A stretch of 64,000 nucleotides of DNA from Bradyrhizobium ottawaense. Its GTDB lineage: Bacteria > Pseudomonadota > Alphaproteobacteria > Rhizobiales > Xanthobacteraceae. A program made the translations under genes and the position numbers. Every line of letters starts with the position of its first letter. Positions within the stretch are counted from its first letter, which is position 1. Shown in pieces: positions 15,150 through 23,666 of the stretch. The stretch covers positions 5,405,001 to 5,469,000 of the forward strand of contig NZ_LT629693.1 in NCBI RefSeq assembly GCF_900099825.1, given 5' to 3'. The notes under the pieces are model-generated. The model made no database searches and had not been told where the DNA came from. It was given only the letters and a program-made list of their open reading frames with translations.

Positions 15150-15714
15150 AGGGAATCAGGCCTGCGGCTCGGTACGCTTCAACGATCTCGTCGAACACCG
15201 TCACGTCGCCGCGTCCTCGCGCGACCAACTGCGCGCCCTCGATGGCTGCGAATACCGCCTGCGCCTGGCGTTGAACTGCTTTCCTGACGGCGCCGGGCCT
15301 TCGCAGCGCCAACACCTTCGTCAGCCAGCGGATATTGAGCTCGGTGAATCGATCCACCTCGGATCTGACTTCCGCCGGCAGATCGTCGTGTTCGGCGGCC
15401 ATGATCCCGCACAGGCACATCCGATTGTCGTTCAGCAACGCTGAGCGAAAAACCCGGGCATAGTTCTTCATGCATGCGGTCGGCTCCTCGGAGGCGGCGA
15501 GAAAGCCGTCGAGCAGCGCGGCGGCCTCGTCGGTATAGGTGCGCGCCAGCGCGGCTCCGAGGTCGCCCTTGGTCGGAAAGTGGTAGTGAATGCTGGCGCT
15601 CTTGACGCCGACTGCCTTGGCAATCTCTCGGAAGCTGAGGCCGTTGTAGCCGTGCGCCTGCACCGTTGCGCGTCCAGCGGCCATGATCGCCTCTCTGGTA
15701 TCGGTCGTTCGCAT
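15148..15714 (-). CDS. TetR-family repressor
   Basis: A 188-residue regulator. The N-terminal helix-turn-helix is typical (GYNGLSFREIAKAVGVKSAS followed by IHYHFPTKGDL). The C-terminal ligand domain is helical and contains CLCGIMAAEHDDLP. It is divergent from the GST gene at 15829, and two near-identical 16-base dyads lie between them. It most likely represses that GST gene and itself and releases on an electrophilic or xenobiotic ligand. The C-terminal codons overlap a repeat. Confidence 0.88.
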   Translation of the reverse strand: MRTTDTREAIMAAGRATVQAHGYNGLSFREIAKAVGVKSASIHYHFPTKGDLGAALARTYTDEAAALLDGFLAASEEPTACMKNYARVFRSALLNDNRMCLCGIMAAEHDDLPAEVRSEVDRFTELNIRWLTKVLALRRPGAVRKAVQRQAQAVFAAIEGAQLVARGRGDVTVFDEIVEAYRAAGLIP

Positions 15715-15734
15715 TTTCGTGAACTCTCGAAGTT

Positions 15735-15750
15735 TATCTACCGATAGATA
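15735..15750. promoter_or_regulatory. TetR operator O1
   Basis: TATCTACCGATAGATA differs at one base from the perfect dyad O2 at 15791-15806. It lies 21 bases upstream of the TetR start codon, as expected for autoregulation. Confidence 0.7.
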
Positions 15751-15790
15751 GACGTTGACGACGCAGAATAAAAGGCTAGATAGCGTTACC

Positions 15791-15806
15791 TATCTATCGA
15801 TAGATA
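15791..15806. promoter_or_regulatory. TetR operator O2
   Basis: TATCTATCGATAGATA is a perfect 16-base palindrome ending 22 bases before the GST start codon. Its match to O1, 56 bases away, supports a shared repressor-binding site. Confidence 0.75.
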
Positions 15807-15828
15807 TATAAATCGAAAGGCCATCCCC

Positions 15829-16506
15829 ATGAAGATCTACGATCGTCCCGGCTTTCCCAACCCTTCCCGTATCCGCATCGTGCTGGCCGAAAAACGCCTT
15901 GAGAACAGAATCGAGTTCGTCAGCGTCGATCTGATCGGCGCCGAGCACAAGCAGCCACGTTTTCTCGCCATCAATCCATCCGGCAAGATTCCGGTGCTCG
16001 AACTCGATGACGGCACCTTGATCTCCGAGTCCACGGCAATCACCGAATATCTGGACAATCTGGATGGCAATCCGACTCTCACAGGCAAGACGCCGCGCGA
16101 AAAGGCCACGGTTCACATCCGTGCGGAAGCCGAGCTGATGGGCGCCGTGGACGGCTATTTCCATTATGCGACGCCGGGTCTCGGCGATGCGATGCAGCCC
16201 TATGTGAGTCCGGAATGGACCGGCCGACAGGAATGGGGCCAAAGGCAAGGCGCGAAAGCCATCCAGGGCATGAAATATTTCGATGGCGTGCTGAAAAGCC
16301 GCCCCTTCGTCGCCGGCGAGGCGTTCTCGATGGCTGACATCACGGTCTTCGCGAGTCTCGATTTTGCCGAGGCCGCTGGGTTGGCGATTCCGCCCGAGCT
16401 CGCTTCACTGGCGGCCTGGCGAACGAAGGTTTCAGAGCTGCCGAGCGTGAAGAAGCGCAGCGGTCAGGCGTTCCTTCCGGAAGACCTCAAGCGCTTCGGC
16501 CTGTAA
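15829..16506 (+). CDS. Glutathione S-transferase
   Basis: A 225-residue protein of the classical GST fold: MKIYDRPGFPNPSRIRIVLA, the cis-Pro and glutathione-binding strand INPSGKIPVLELDDGTLISE with SES, and a helical C-terminal domain with the N-capping box FSMADITVFASLDFAEAAGL. It probably detoxifies the inducer of the divergent TetR repressor. AAAGG precedes the ATG. Substrate unknown. Confidence 0.88.
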   Translation: MKIYDRPGFPNPSRIRIVLAEKRLENRIEFVSVDLIGAEHKQPRFLAINPSGKIPVLELDDGTLISESTAITEYLDNLDGNPTLTGKTPREKATVHIRAEAELMGAVDGYFHYATPGLGDAMQPYVSPEWTGRQEWGQRQGAKAIQGMKYFDGVLKSRPFVAGEAFSMADITVFASLDFAEAAGLAIPPELASLAAWRTKVSELPSVKKRSGQAFLPEDLKRFGL

Positions 16507-16582
16507 CCGCTGTGAGCGCTGTGATCGCCTGACGAACCGGCACACCCTGTGTGTCACAGAATGCGCCGGATCGAAGCGAAGC

Positions 16583-17812
16583 TTACGAGTTCTTCTCGCC
16601 CGACATGACAGGTCCGAACAGTTCCCAGCTCTCGCCCTTGAACTTCATCATCTGAAGCTGTTCGAGCGGGGCAAAGTCTGTCGGGCTGGTCTTGATCTTG
16701 GTGCCGGGCAGGTAGACGCCGAGTTCGAAGTTCAGGTTGGCCGCCTGCTTCATGACGTTCTCGCGCGTGAGGTCGTCGCCGCATTGCTTGAGCACCTGGA
16801 CGATGCCTTGCGCTACGCCATAACCGAAGGTGGTCGCGGCGTCTTCCTGGTCGCCTTCCGGATACCACTTGGTCATGAAGGCGCGCCACTCGTTCATGGC
16901 CGGATCGTTCTTCCACTGCGGGTCCTTGGGATCCTTCAGGTAGGCCGCGCTCAGGATGTCCTGGCTGTTATCATAGCCGGCAGGCTTCATGACGCCGCCG
17001 ACCGATGCGGATACGTTGGTCAGGAACTGCACCGGATGCCAGGCCAGTTCGCCGATTTTCTTGATCGCCTGCGCTGCGAATTTCGGCGTTGCGATGTTGA
17101 TGAAGATGTCGGGATTGGCGCCCTTGATCTGCACCACCTGCGAATCCACCGTCGGCGAACTCGTCTCGTAGGAGCTTTCGACGACAATCAGCTTGTTGGC
17201 CAGTTCGCCGAGCCCTTCGCGCAGCCCGATCACATAGTCCTTGCCGAAGTCGTCGTTCTGATACAGCACGCCGATGGTCTTGCCGGGATAGTTCTGCAGA
17301 ATGTATTTCGCGTAGATGCGGGCTTCGACCTGGTAGCTCGGCTGCCAGCCCATGGTCCACGGAAAATTCTTCGGATCGTTCCATTTCGCCGCACCGGTCG
17401 ACACGAAGATCTGCGGCACTTTTTTCGCGTTCATGTACTTCTGAATCGCGGTGTTGCCGGGGGTGCCGAGCGGGTTGAAGATCAGCAGCACCTCGTCGCT
17501 TTCGACCAGCTTGCGCGCCTGCTCCACCATTTTCGGCGGGCTGTAGCCGTCATCATAGCTGATGAAGTTGATCTTGCGGCCGTTGATGCCGCCTTCGGCA
17601 TTGATCTTGTTGAAAAACGCCGCTTCGGTCTTGCCGATCGTCGCATAGGCGGACGCGGGCCCCGAATAGGGCATGATGTTGCCGATCTTGATCTCGGTAT
17701 CGGTAGCACCCGGGTCGTATTTCTTCTGGGCGTTGGCGGTGCTTGCGACTGCGACGGCGAGTAATCCCGCGAGCGCAAAAGATGTGACATGCTTCGAGAC
17801 ACGGTAGTCCAT
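16583..17812 (-). CDS. Branched-chain amino acid-type ABC substrate-binding protein (LivK family)
   Basis: A 409-residue periplasmic receptor. Signal peptide ALAGLLAVAVASTANAQ is followed by the Leu/Ile/Val-binding fold: TDTEIKIGNIMPYSGPASAY, AEGGINGRKINFISYDDGYS, IGVLYQNDDFGKDYVIGLRE and VVQIKGANPDIFINIATPKF. In rhizobia and relatives this receptor class often serves aromatic acids or amides instead of amino acids. No permease genes adjoin it. Upstream, 17813-18060 holds no gene. Confidence 0.88.
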   Translation of the reverse strand: MDYRVSKHVTSFALAGLLAVAVASTANAQKKYDPGATDTEIKIGNIMPYSGPASAYATIGKTEAAFFNKINAEGGINGRKINFISYDDGYSPPKMVEQARKLVESDEVLLIFNPLGTPGNTAIQKYMNAKKVPQIFVSTGAAKWNDPKNFPWTMGWQPSYQVEARIYAKYILQNYPGKTIGVLYQNDDFGKDYVIGLREGLGELANKLIVVESSYETSSPTVDSQVVQIKGANPDIFINIATPKFAAQAIKKIGELAWHPVQFLTNVSASVGGVMKPAGYDNSQDILSAAYLKDPKDPQWKNDPAMNEWRAFMTKWYPEGDQEDAATTFGYGVAQGIVQVLKQCGDDLTRENVMKQAANLNFELGVYLPGTKIKTSPTDFAPLEQLQMMKFKGESWELFGPVMSGEKNS

Positions 17813-18060
17813 TCATCGTCCTCCCTGACGTGCTGGCCGAAGGCTCTTGCAGTCTTAATTATAGGGCAGCTTGGTGAGCCGTCGGATCAATGCAGGCGGC
17901 GAGTATGCACGATTGGAACCATGTTACTAGCGCAGCCTTTAGTCGTTAATTTCCGCTATGCGGAACAAACGGGCGTTCCGGCCCGGGCGAGCAAGTACTG
18001 TCAAACGAAGCGCGCGCCGAACGATCATGATGGCGCCGCTTCGAACGAGAGCTGTCGTCC

Positions 18061-18897
18061 ATGAATCCAGCCCAGAAGGCGCTCTGGTACATCGAAAGCC
18101 ATCTGGCCGCGCCGTTGACGCTTGACGAGATCGCCGGCGTCAGCGGCGTCTCGCGCTTCCATCTGGTGCGGGCGTTCGGCGCCGCGACCGGGCTTTCGGT
18201 GATGCGCTACGTGCGTGCCCGCCGCCTGAGCAAGGCGGCGCGCGCGCTTGTCGCCGGCGCGCCTGACATTCTCAGCCTGGCGCTGGATGCGGACTACAGC
18301 TCCCACGAAGCCTTCACCCGCGCGTTCCGCGAGCATTTCGGCGTCACGCCCGAAGCGGTCCGCGCCGCAACCTGCCTCGATCATCTCAGGCTACAGGAGC
18401 CCATCGTCATGAACTCGACCGCGCTCGATCATCTCAATGCCCCGCGCTTCGAAACCTCCAGGCCGTTGCTCGTCGCCGGCATCAGCGAACGCTGCACCCA
18501 CGAGAACGGCGGCGCCGGCATTCCGAACCAGTGGCAGCAGTTTCACCACTCCGTCGATCACATCCCGGGGCGGATCGGCAAGGTGGCTTATGGCGTCTGC
18601 TGCAATGGCGACGACGCCGGAAATTTCGACTACATCGCCGGCGTCGAAGTCGCCGATTTCTCCGACCTGCCGCGCGAATTTTCCCGCGTGCGGATTCCCG
18701 AGCAGAAGTACGCGGTGTTCACCCACTCCGAACACATCTCCACCATCCGCCGTACCGTCAACACGATCTGGAATCACTGGCTGCCGGTGTCCGGCTTCAA
18801 GGCCGCCGACGCGCCGAACTTCGAGCGCTACGACGAGAAGTTCGATCCGGCGACCGGCAATGGCGGGCTGGAGATATGGATTCCGGTGCGAGAGTAG
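18061..18897 (+). CDS. AraC-family regulator with GyrI-like effector domain
   Basis: A 278-residue protein in Rob/SoxS-like order: an N-terminal AraC DNA-binding domain (IESHLAAPLTLDEIAGVSG; SRFHLVRAFGAATGLSVMRY; LDADYSSHEAFTRAFREHFG) followed by a GyrI-like ligand-binding domain (SRPLLVAGISERCTHENGG; KVAYGVCCN; VRIPEQKYAVFTHSEHISTI; GGLEIWIPV). Such regulators sense lipophilic cations or drugs. The target is not evident from its neighbours. Confidence 0.85.
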   Translation: MNPAQKALWYIESHLAAPLTLDEIAGVSGVSRFHLVRAFGAATGLSVMRYVRARRLSKAARALVAGAPDILSLALDADYSSHEAFTRAFREHFGVTPEAVRAATCLDHLRLQEPIVMNSTALDHLNAPRFETSRPLLVAGISERCTHENGGAGIPNQWQQFHHSVDHIPGRIGKVAYGVCCNGDDAGNFDYIAGVEVADFSDLPREFSRVRIPEQKYAVFTHSEHISTIRRTVNTIWNHWLPVSGFKAADAPNFERYDEKFDPATGNGGLEIWIPVRE

Positions 18898-19277
18898 GGC
18901 GGCTCGGGATGGGTCGGCGACTTGTCCTGAAGCGAAATCCACCACCGTCGGGGCGAGTGCCCAACTGCGCCTTTCCTAGCAACGCTTGCTGACAATTTAC
19001 GCAACGCAACATCCGTGTTCTTCGCGGCGTACGGATGAGGGGCCCCCGCCACGTCCAGCGCTGGCTGATGTAACAGCCTGTGCGAACTAGCCTTTTTTCA
19101 ACGGGCTCATCCTCTGCGAGTCGATGTGACGGTCCGGGCCCCAACTGGCCCAAATTTCGCATTGCAGCATGCATCGTGAGGCCCGGAATCGACGAGCGAT
19201 TCCGAGCGCCCTGCCAGGCAGAGCAGCAAATTGAACATGCCTCAGATCTCGTCGAACCATTCGGATTGGAGGGTGTC
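18898..19277. other. 380-base gap without a supported gene
   Basis: The gap between the AraC/GyrI gene and the bicupin gene. An upstream extension of the bicupin frame to GTG 19080 is open, but has no ribosome binding site and odd composition, so I reject it. No repeat with a second copy in the window was recognised here. A promoter for the bicupin gene must lie in this stretch; I could not locate it. Confidence 0.4.
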
Positions 19278-20420
19278 ATGAACGTGCACGCCGCGATCGA
19301 TCTCAAAATGCCCGGCCTTAGGCGCCCGAACGGCGATCCCCTCCGCCTGAACAACACGAATTTCGTGGCGATCGATCGCGACAAGGATGCGTCACACGAG
19401 GCGACGTATCGCCCGCAGGCACTCTACAACCGAGCGAACGAAGGCTTTCATGCCAACAACGAAACCTTCCTGCTTCACGAAGTTTCGACCAATCTGCCGA
19501 TTTACCTCCCCGATACCGGCCCCACCGATTTCCATCTTCACCTGCCGCCGGGCGGTTACCAGCTCGTGCTGGTCACGTCGGGCACGTTCACCTTCGATTA
19601 CGACGGCCGGTTTTACTACGTCGCCCCCGGTGCGGTGATGCTGCAGAGCGCGATTGTGCATCGCCAGCTGTTTTACACCTGGTCGGGACTATCCACGGAA
19701 GAGAACCTGAAAACGCCGCAGACCGTGGTGCCGGATCCGATGTCCATGGGCTATTCCGGCAAGTTTCTGGAAGCCTTCATTACCGATCCCACGACCTTTC
19801 CCAACCCGACGGTGGTGGGTCCGGATCAGATCAACGAAGCGGAAACGCCACGCGTGGCCTGGAGCCATCCGCTGCACGATCGCCCGGCCGATGCCGGCTT
19901 CTGGCTTCAGGATCCGCTGGAGCTGGACGCGCTCTACAAGCCGCTGGCGGCTGGCACACCGATCAAATCAGCCGGCCCTGTTTATGTGCGCGATATCGGT
20001 ATAGAGGTTCCGAGCGGTCGTCTGACGACGGGGCACATCATTGCGACCGACCCGCGTGGTCAGTCACTCCTGCCGAAGAGCACTTCGGCAGCGGCGGACA
20101 CCGCCTTTCTCGACAGGGGTGAGGTCGTCATCTATCGCGTCATTCGCGGCACGGCCGCATTTGCCAACAGCGCCGGGGAGAATTTCGAACTTGCGACCGG
20201 CGATACCGTGACGGCGGGCAAGAACACCATCAATCTCGTGGGCGTGGGCGAAAATACCCAGATCCTCCGGCTGGGCTTGCTGAAAGGCATGGAGAATCTG
20301 CGGAGTTGGACGCCGACGCAGCGTGACGAAATCGACGGCCTGGCTGGTCAAATCATTACGCGGAAGGACATTCGTCCGCTGCGTACCGAAGGCAAGCCGG
20401 TCGGATATTTGTACGAGTAG
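19278..20420 (+). CDS. Bicupin dioxygenase-like protein
   Basis: A 380-residue cytosolic protein. The N-terminal half holds a cupin barrel (TDFHLHLPPGGYQLVLVTSG, DYDGRFYYVAPGAVMLQSAI), with HLH and a later His (IVHRQLFYTW) as possible metal ligands. The C-terminal half holds a second barrel (GEVVIYRVIRGTAAFANSAG, ELATGDTVTAGKNTINLVGV). Two-cupin proteins of this length include quercetinase- and gentisate-type dioxygenases, but I cannot name the substrate. Start: ATG 19278 with GGAGG upstream. Confidence 0.65.
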   Translation: MNVHAAIDLKMPGLRRPNGDPLRLNNTNFVAIDRDKDASHEATYRPQALYNRANEGFHANNETFLLHEVSTNLPIYLPDTGPTDFHLHLPPGGYQLVLVTSGTFTFDYDGRFYYVAPGAVMLQSAIVHRQLFYTWSGLSTEENLKTPQTVVPDPMSMGYSGKFLEAFITDPTTFPNPTVVGPDQINEAETPRVAWSHPLHDRPADAGFWLQDPLELDALYKPLAAGTPIKSAGPVYVRDIGIEVPSGRLTTGHIIATDPRGQSLLPKSTSAAADTAFLDRGEVVIYRVIRGTAAFANSAGENFELATGDTVTAGKNTINLVGVGENTQILRLGLLKGMENLRSWTPTQRDEIDGLAGQIITRKDIRPLRTEGKPVGYLYE

Positions 20421-20448
20421 GCCGGCAAGTCGCATCTCACGCAGACGC

Positions 20449-20523
20449 GTAGGGCGGATTAGCGACAGCGTAATCCGCCATTGCATTTGAGACGGCGGAT
20501 TACGCTGCGCTAATCCGCCCTAC
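20449..20523. repeat. Palindromic element GTAGGGCGGATTAGC
   Basis: A 75-base inverted repeat: GTAGGGCGGATTAGCG ... CGCTAATCCGCCCTAC with inner arms CGTAATCCGCC / GGCGGATTACG. It is a single copy in this window, just after the bicupin gene. The AT-bearing palindromic design resembles dispersed REP-like elements seen across Bradyrhizobium and other proteobacteria. It would form a long hairpin in either transcript. Confidence 0.8.
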
Positions 20524-20547
20524 ATCAATCCCTATTTCGGCGCACTC

Positions 20548-20703
20548 TCATTGACGGGGCTGGACGATCTTCATGTCTGCGGCGCCGCCGCCGGGCGAAT
20601 CCAGCAACACATTGATGGCCATGGTGCTGACCCAGGCCAGCATGCCGGCAGCCGCCGCAAGGGCGATGCAAAGCACAGCCAGGTTTGAAAATCTGCGAAA
20701 CAT
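20548..20703 (-). CDS. Small membrane protein, 51 aa
   Basis: Starts MFRRFSNLAVLCIALAAAAG, with one transmembrane segment running to about residue 33 and a short polar tail (GGGAADMKIVQPRQ). AGGATTCAG precedes the ATG. A longer version from 20763 adds 20 basic residues and is less likely. The function is unknown. Confidence 0.5.
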   Translation of the reverse strand: MFRRFSNLAVLCIALAAAAGMLAWVSTMAINVLLDSPGGGAADMKIVQPRQ

Positions 20704-20916
20704 CTGAATCCTGCCGCGAGCAAAACTCCGACGGGCGAATTTGGTTCCTGGACAATTTGTCACCGGGCCGCGCCGTTGACAGTCTCACGATCCAACGCGG
20801 CAAAAATCTGATCGGGACAGCAGAAAAATGACGTCATCCGCAAGAGTTGAAGCGCATTGCCTGGACGCAGATGTGTGGTGGAGTTGATGGACCGGCCGGA
20901 TCGCGAGGAACCGGAC

Positions 20917-21009
20917 GTCGCGATGCTCACCTTCTACGAAAACCGGGCGGGCAAGAACCTCTCCGCCACCCGCAAGACGAAGATCGAGAAAGCCAAGGAC
21001 GAACTCAGC
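20917..21009 (+). pseudogene. Relic of a DUF3175-type gene
   Basis: The segment encodes MLTFYENRAGKNLSATRKTK then IEKAKDELS, matching the conserved C-terminal motif of DUF3175 proteins (MLTFYINRAGKNLS...KAKDELR). The upstream part of the domain and the normal C-terminus are missing; flanking residues are unrelated. There is no ribosome binding site at a sensible start. I read it as a truncated remnant. Confidence 0.55.
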
Positions 21010-21026
21010 TGTACAACAGGGCGTGA

Positions 21027-21161
21027 TTATCCCGCTGCCAGAGCGGTTGCCCAACTGAAATCGTAGTGCGCACTGATCGCTTTCATCATGATCGTCGTCG
21101 TCAATACGAAGATGATTTGCAGCAGCGTGCGCGTCGTGAAAACCCGATTTAACAAAGCCAT
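21027..21161 (-). CDS. Small membrane protein, 44 aa
   Basis: Starts MALLNRVFTTRTLLQIIFVL, one likely transmembrane helix (LLQIIFVLTTTIMMKAI), with a strong Shine-Dalgarno AGGGGAG ten bases before ATG 21161. Family unrecognised. The basic N-terminus suggests an N-in orientation. Confidence 0.5.
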   Translation of the reverse strand: MALLNRVFTTRTLLQIIFVLTTTIMMKAISAHYDFSWATALAAG

Positions 21162-21325
21162 GTGATGCTCCCCTGGGCCGGTCATATACGGCACCGGAGG
21201 TGCGTTGTCAGCAGCCACAGATCTGTTCCAGCGGGGAACTTGAAACGAGCCCGATCTCGCATTCGAGGGCTTCGATGCAGATGCGTGCGGCGGGTTGCGC
21301 TCCCGCCAACCCGCCCAGCGCTCTG

Positions 21326-21622
21326 TTAAACGGAGTCTTTCACGACCTTCAGCGGAGATGCCTTGACCGACTTGCTGGCGGGCTTGGCCGCGAACTCCAT
21401 AGGCTCTTTCGTGAAGGGATTGATCCCGCTGCGGGCCTCGGTAGCAGGCTTGTGCACGACCGACATTTTGACGAAGCCGGGAATAACGAACTCGCCTGCT
21501 TCATTCAATTCCTTGTAGCCGACGGTCGCCATCTGCTCCACGACGGACTTTACATCTCCCTTGGAGATCTGTGTTGCCTCTGCGATTGCATCGATCAATT
21601 GGTTCTTGGTCATCTTTGCCAT
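21326..21622 (-). CDS. HU-family DNA-binding protein
   Basis: A 98-residue HU/IHF-type protein. The N-terminal helices (MAKMTKNQLIDAIAEATQIS) and the beta-arm signature (RSGINPFTKEPMEF, in place of the usual RxGxNPxTGE) are clear. Unlike a standard 90-residue HU, the C-terminus carries a Lys/Ser/Ala tail (AAKPASKSVKASPLKVVKDS). It bends or coats DNA. Start: ATG 21622 with AAAGGAACC upstream; an upstream extension to 21733 is unlikely. It may be a specialised HU paralogue. Confidence 0.85.
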   Translation of the reverse strand: MAKMTKNQLIDAIAEATQISKGDVKSVVEQMATVGYKELNEAGEFVIPGFVKMSVVHKPATEARSGINPFTKEPMEFAAKPASKSVKASPLKVVKDSV

Positions 21623-21855
21623 AATAGGTTCCTTTGGAGAAAGCTTCCGCGCCGCGCCGGGCGTCTCGTGACGACGTCGCGACGTGCTGTCGTTCATGCC
21701 GGTGCTCGTAAACTCACCGGGCTTTAAACCCATCGAGGCTGAAAATGCAAGGCGCGGGCGGAGATCTGATCAGCGATAGTGTGATCCATCACTCATGGCC
21801 GACACAGCGGCGATGTACGCTATCGCTAGCGTATAGGGCGAACGGCGCTAATCGC
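21623..21855. other. Upstream region of the HU-like gene
   Basis: No gene is supported. It contains the hairpin TACGCTATCGCTAGCGTA (21817-21834, seven-base arms) and the divergent promoter region of the HU-like gene. It leads into a long dispersed repeat. Confidence 0.4.
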
Positions 21856-22457
21856 AACCCGACGGGCAAATCACCCCAAGATGTGGGTCAACTCCTTCAT
21901 ATGAAAATTATCCTCTTTGTCGGTTGCTAGACTCAACCCTACAACTTCGGCCATCCCGTCCCGGCAGAGGGGCGTTGGCCATCGTCACGAACGTGGGGCG
22001 GGGAGCGGTGGACGCGGCAGCGTCGGCACGAGCGCAATTGCAGGGCGGGTTTCCCGTGAGCGATGAAGCGGCGTGCAGACGAACGGCGCCAAAGCCCGGT
22101 AGAGCCATTTGGCGAAGACGGGCGGCTGCGTACGGCAAAACCGTGTGGACCTGGCATCCGTTGCTGATGTCAAGCTGGCGGAGGCGATGTCGACCCGACC
22201 GGGTTTCGATCAGCCTTAATCCGTCAGCGACGGTGACAAAAACGAATTCGTCGCCGGGGTGAGCACGGCATAAGCCGTAAAGCCATTGCGCAGGGAATGT
22301 CGGATCGCCTCCGCTGAACCTGTATGCTCGTGTGCGCATCTTTCGCATCATTTGCACGCGAGACCGCGGGTGCAGCGTGCATCCGGCATTCCCTGCGCCC
22401 TCTGATTCACATGGGGCGAAAGCAATCGCAAAACTCCGGGTGCATCGCGCCGCGGGA
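21856..22457 (+). repeat. Long dispersed repeat, copy A
   Basis: About 600 bases that match 56351-56844 in opposite orientation as a mosaic. Shared blocks include AACCCGACGGGCAAATCACC, CAGAGGGGCGT.GGCCATCGTC, GGGGCGGGGAGCGGTGGACG, ATAAGCCGTAAAGCCATTGC followed by GCAGGGAA, CCTGTATGCTC.TGTGC, GAGACCGCGGGTGC and CCTGCGCCCTCT. Between blocks the copies differ by insertions (copy A has an extra stretch near 22015-22125). No conserved reading frame spans it. It appears to be a non-coding repeat or a decayed mobile element. Confidence 0.75.
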
Positions 22458-22469
22458 TTACTTTCCGCT

Positions 22470-22589
22470 GTCATCGTCCGCCTTGTGCGCAATTGCGCAC
22501 TGGGGCGGACGATCCAGTATTCCAGCGACGCCGACGATGAGCCGATAAGCCTCGGCGTACTGGATACCCCGCATGCGCGGGGTATGACG
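22470..22589. repeat. Palindromic element GTCATCGTCCGCC
   Basis: A 120-base element with CGTCCGCC / GGGCGGACG arms around GCGCAATTGCGC, then GATCCAGTA / TACTGGATACC and a terminal CCCCGC.TGCGCGGGG hairpin ending GTATGACGG. It directly follows long repeat copy A, forming a composite block without genes. Confidence 0.7.
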
Positions 22590-22732
22590 GCGGTGGTTGG
22601 AGGGAATACCTGTTGCGCATGCCGTCGGGTTGGCAACCCCTGATGACTTTGCCATAACTGGAACAACGAAATGTTGCGCGTGCGGGGTCGATCTGGAATC
22701 CGCCTGCAGCCAAAGCAAGCCGGGAGGATTTC

Positions 22733-23665
22733 ATGGCCAATATCCGCGTTCTCGCCACCGATCTGGAATTTCCCGAAGGGCCGGTGGTGATGCCCGACGG
22801 CTCGGTGGTGCTGGTCGAAATCCGTGGGCGTCGGCTGACGCGGATCTGGCCGGACGGGCGCAAGCAAGTGGTCGCGGAAATCCCCGGCGGCCCCAACGGT
22901 GCGGCGCTTGGTCCCGACGGCAAGATGTATGTCTGCAACAACGGCGGTTTTAGCTGGATTCCAACGCGGAATACCTTCATGCCGGGTCCGCCGTCGGCAG
23001 CCGAATATATCGGCGGTTCGATCCAGCGCGTCGATCTAGGGAGCGGCAAGGTCGAGACCGTGATGGATAAAGTCGGCGAACATCCGCTGAAGGGGCCGAA
23101 CGACCTGGTGTTCGACAAACACGGCGGGCTCTGGTTCACCGACCTCGGCAAGCGCCGCGCCCGCGACATGGATGTCGGCGCGTTCTACTACATCAAGCCC
23201 GGCATGCAGGAGGTCGTCGAAGGCGCGTTCGGCATGATGCCCGCCAACGGCATCGGCCTGTCGCCGGACGAGAACATCGTCTATGTGGCGGAGACGCCGA
23301 CCGCGCGGCTGTGGGCGTTCGATCTGTCCGCGCCCGGCGAGGTCAAGCCGCGTGATCCGATCTATCGCGGCGAACGCGGCAAGCCGATCGCCGGTCTCGG
23401 CGGCTACCAGATGTTCGACTCGCTGGCGGTGGAAGCCTCCGGCAATGTCTGCGTCGCGACGCTGATCTCGGGTTGCATTTCCGTGATCGCGCCCGACGGG
23501 AAAATCGTCGAGCAGGTCGAGACCGGCGACCGCATGACCACCAATATCGCTTTCGGCGGCCCCGATCTGAAGACGGCCTACATCACGCTGTCAGGCAAGG
23601 GTGAGCTGATTGCGATGGACTGGGCACGGCCCGGTCTGGCGCTGAATTTTTTGAACAAGAAGTGA
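22733..23665 (+). CDS. SMP-30/gluconolactonase-like protein
   Basis: A 310-residue six-bladed beta-propeller enzyme. The first metal ligand is the Glu in LEFPEGPVVMPDGSVVLVE, and later blades carry GGPNGAALGPDGKMYVCNNG, LKGPNDLVFDKHGGLWFTD and MMPANGIGLSPDENIVYVAE. Family members hydrolyse sugar lactones or phosphoesters using a divalent metal. It has no signal peptide. GGGAGG precedes the ATG. Downstream GNAT, GMC oxidoreductase and arylamine N-acetyltransferase genes share its direction, suggesting a catabolic or detoxification block. Confidence 0.85.
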   Translation: MANIRVLATDLEFPEGPVVMPDGSVVLVEIRGRRLTRIWPDGRKQVVAEIPGGPNGAALGPDGKMYVCNNGGFSWIPTRNTFMPGPPSAAEYIGGSIQRVDLGSGKVETVMDKVGEHPLKGPNDLVFDKHGGLWFTDLGKRRARDMDVGAFYYIKPGMQEVVEGAFGMMPANGIGLSPDENIVYVAETPTARLWAFDLSAPGEVKPRDPIYRGERGKPIAGLGGYQMFDSLAVEASGNVCVATLISGCISVIAPDGKIVEQVETGDRMTTNIAFGGPDLKTAYITLSGKGELIAMDWARPGLALNFLNKK

Positions 23666-23666
23666 A

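Noticed and set aside
18797..19384. A 195-codon minus-strand frame over the gap before the bicupin gene
   Set aside because: It overlaps two plus-strand genes at its ends, has erratic composition and no start signal.
22470..22589. Possible CRISPR-like or clustered repeat array at 21.8-22.6 kb and 56.2-56.8 kb
   Set aside because: No regularly spaced identical direct repeats; the elements are inverted-arm palindromes and a long mosaic repeat.
21908..22867. A 319-codon minus-strand frame in the repeat block
   Set aside because: It runs across two different repeat elements and into the SMP-30 gene in antisense; its sequence is a translation of repeats.
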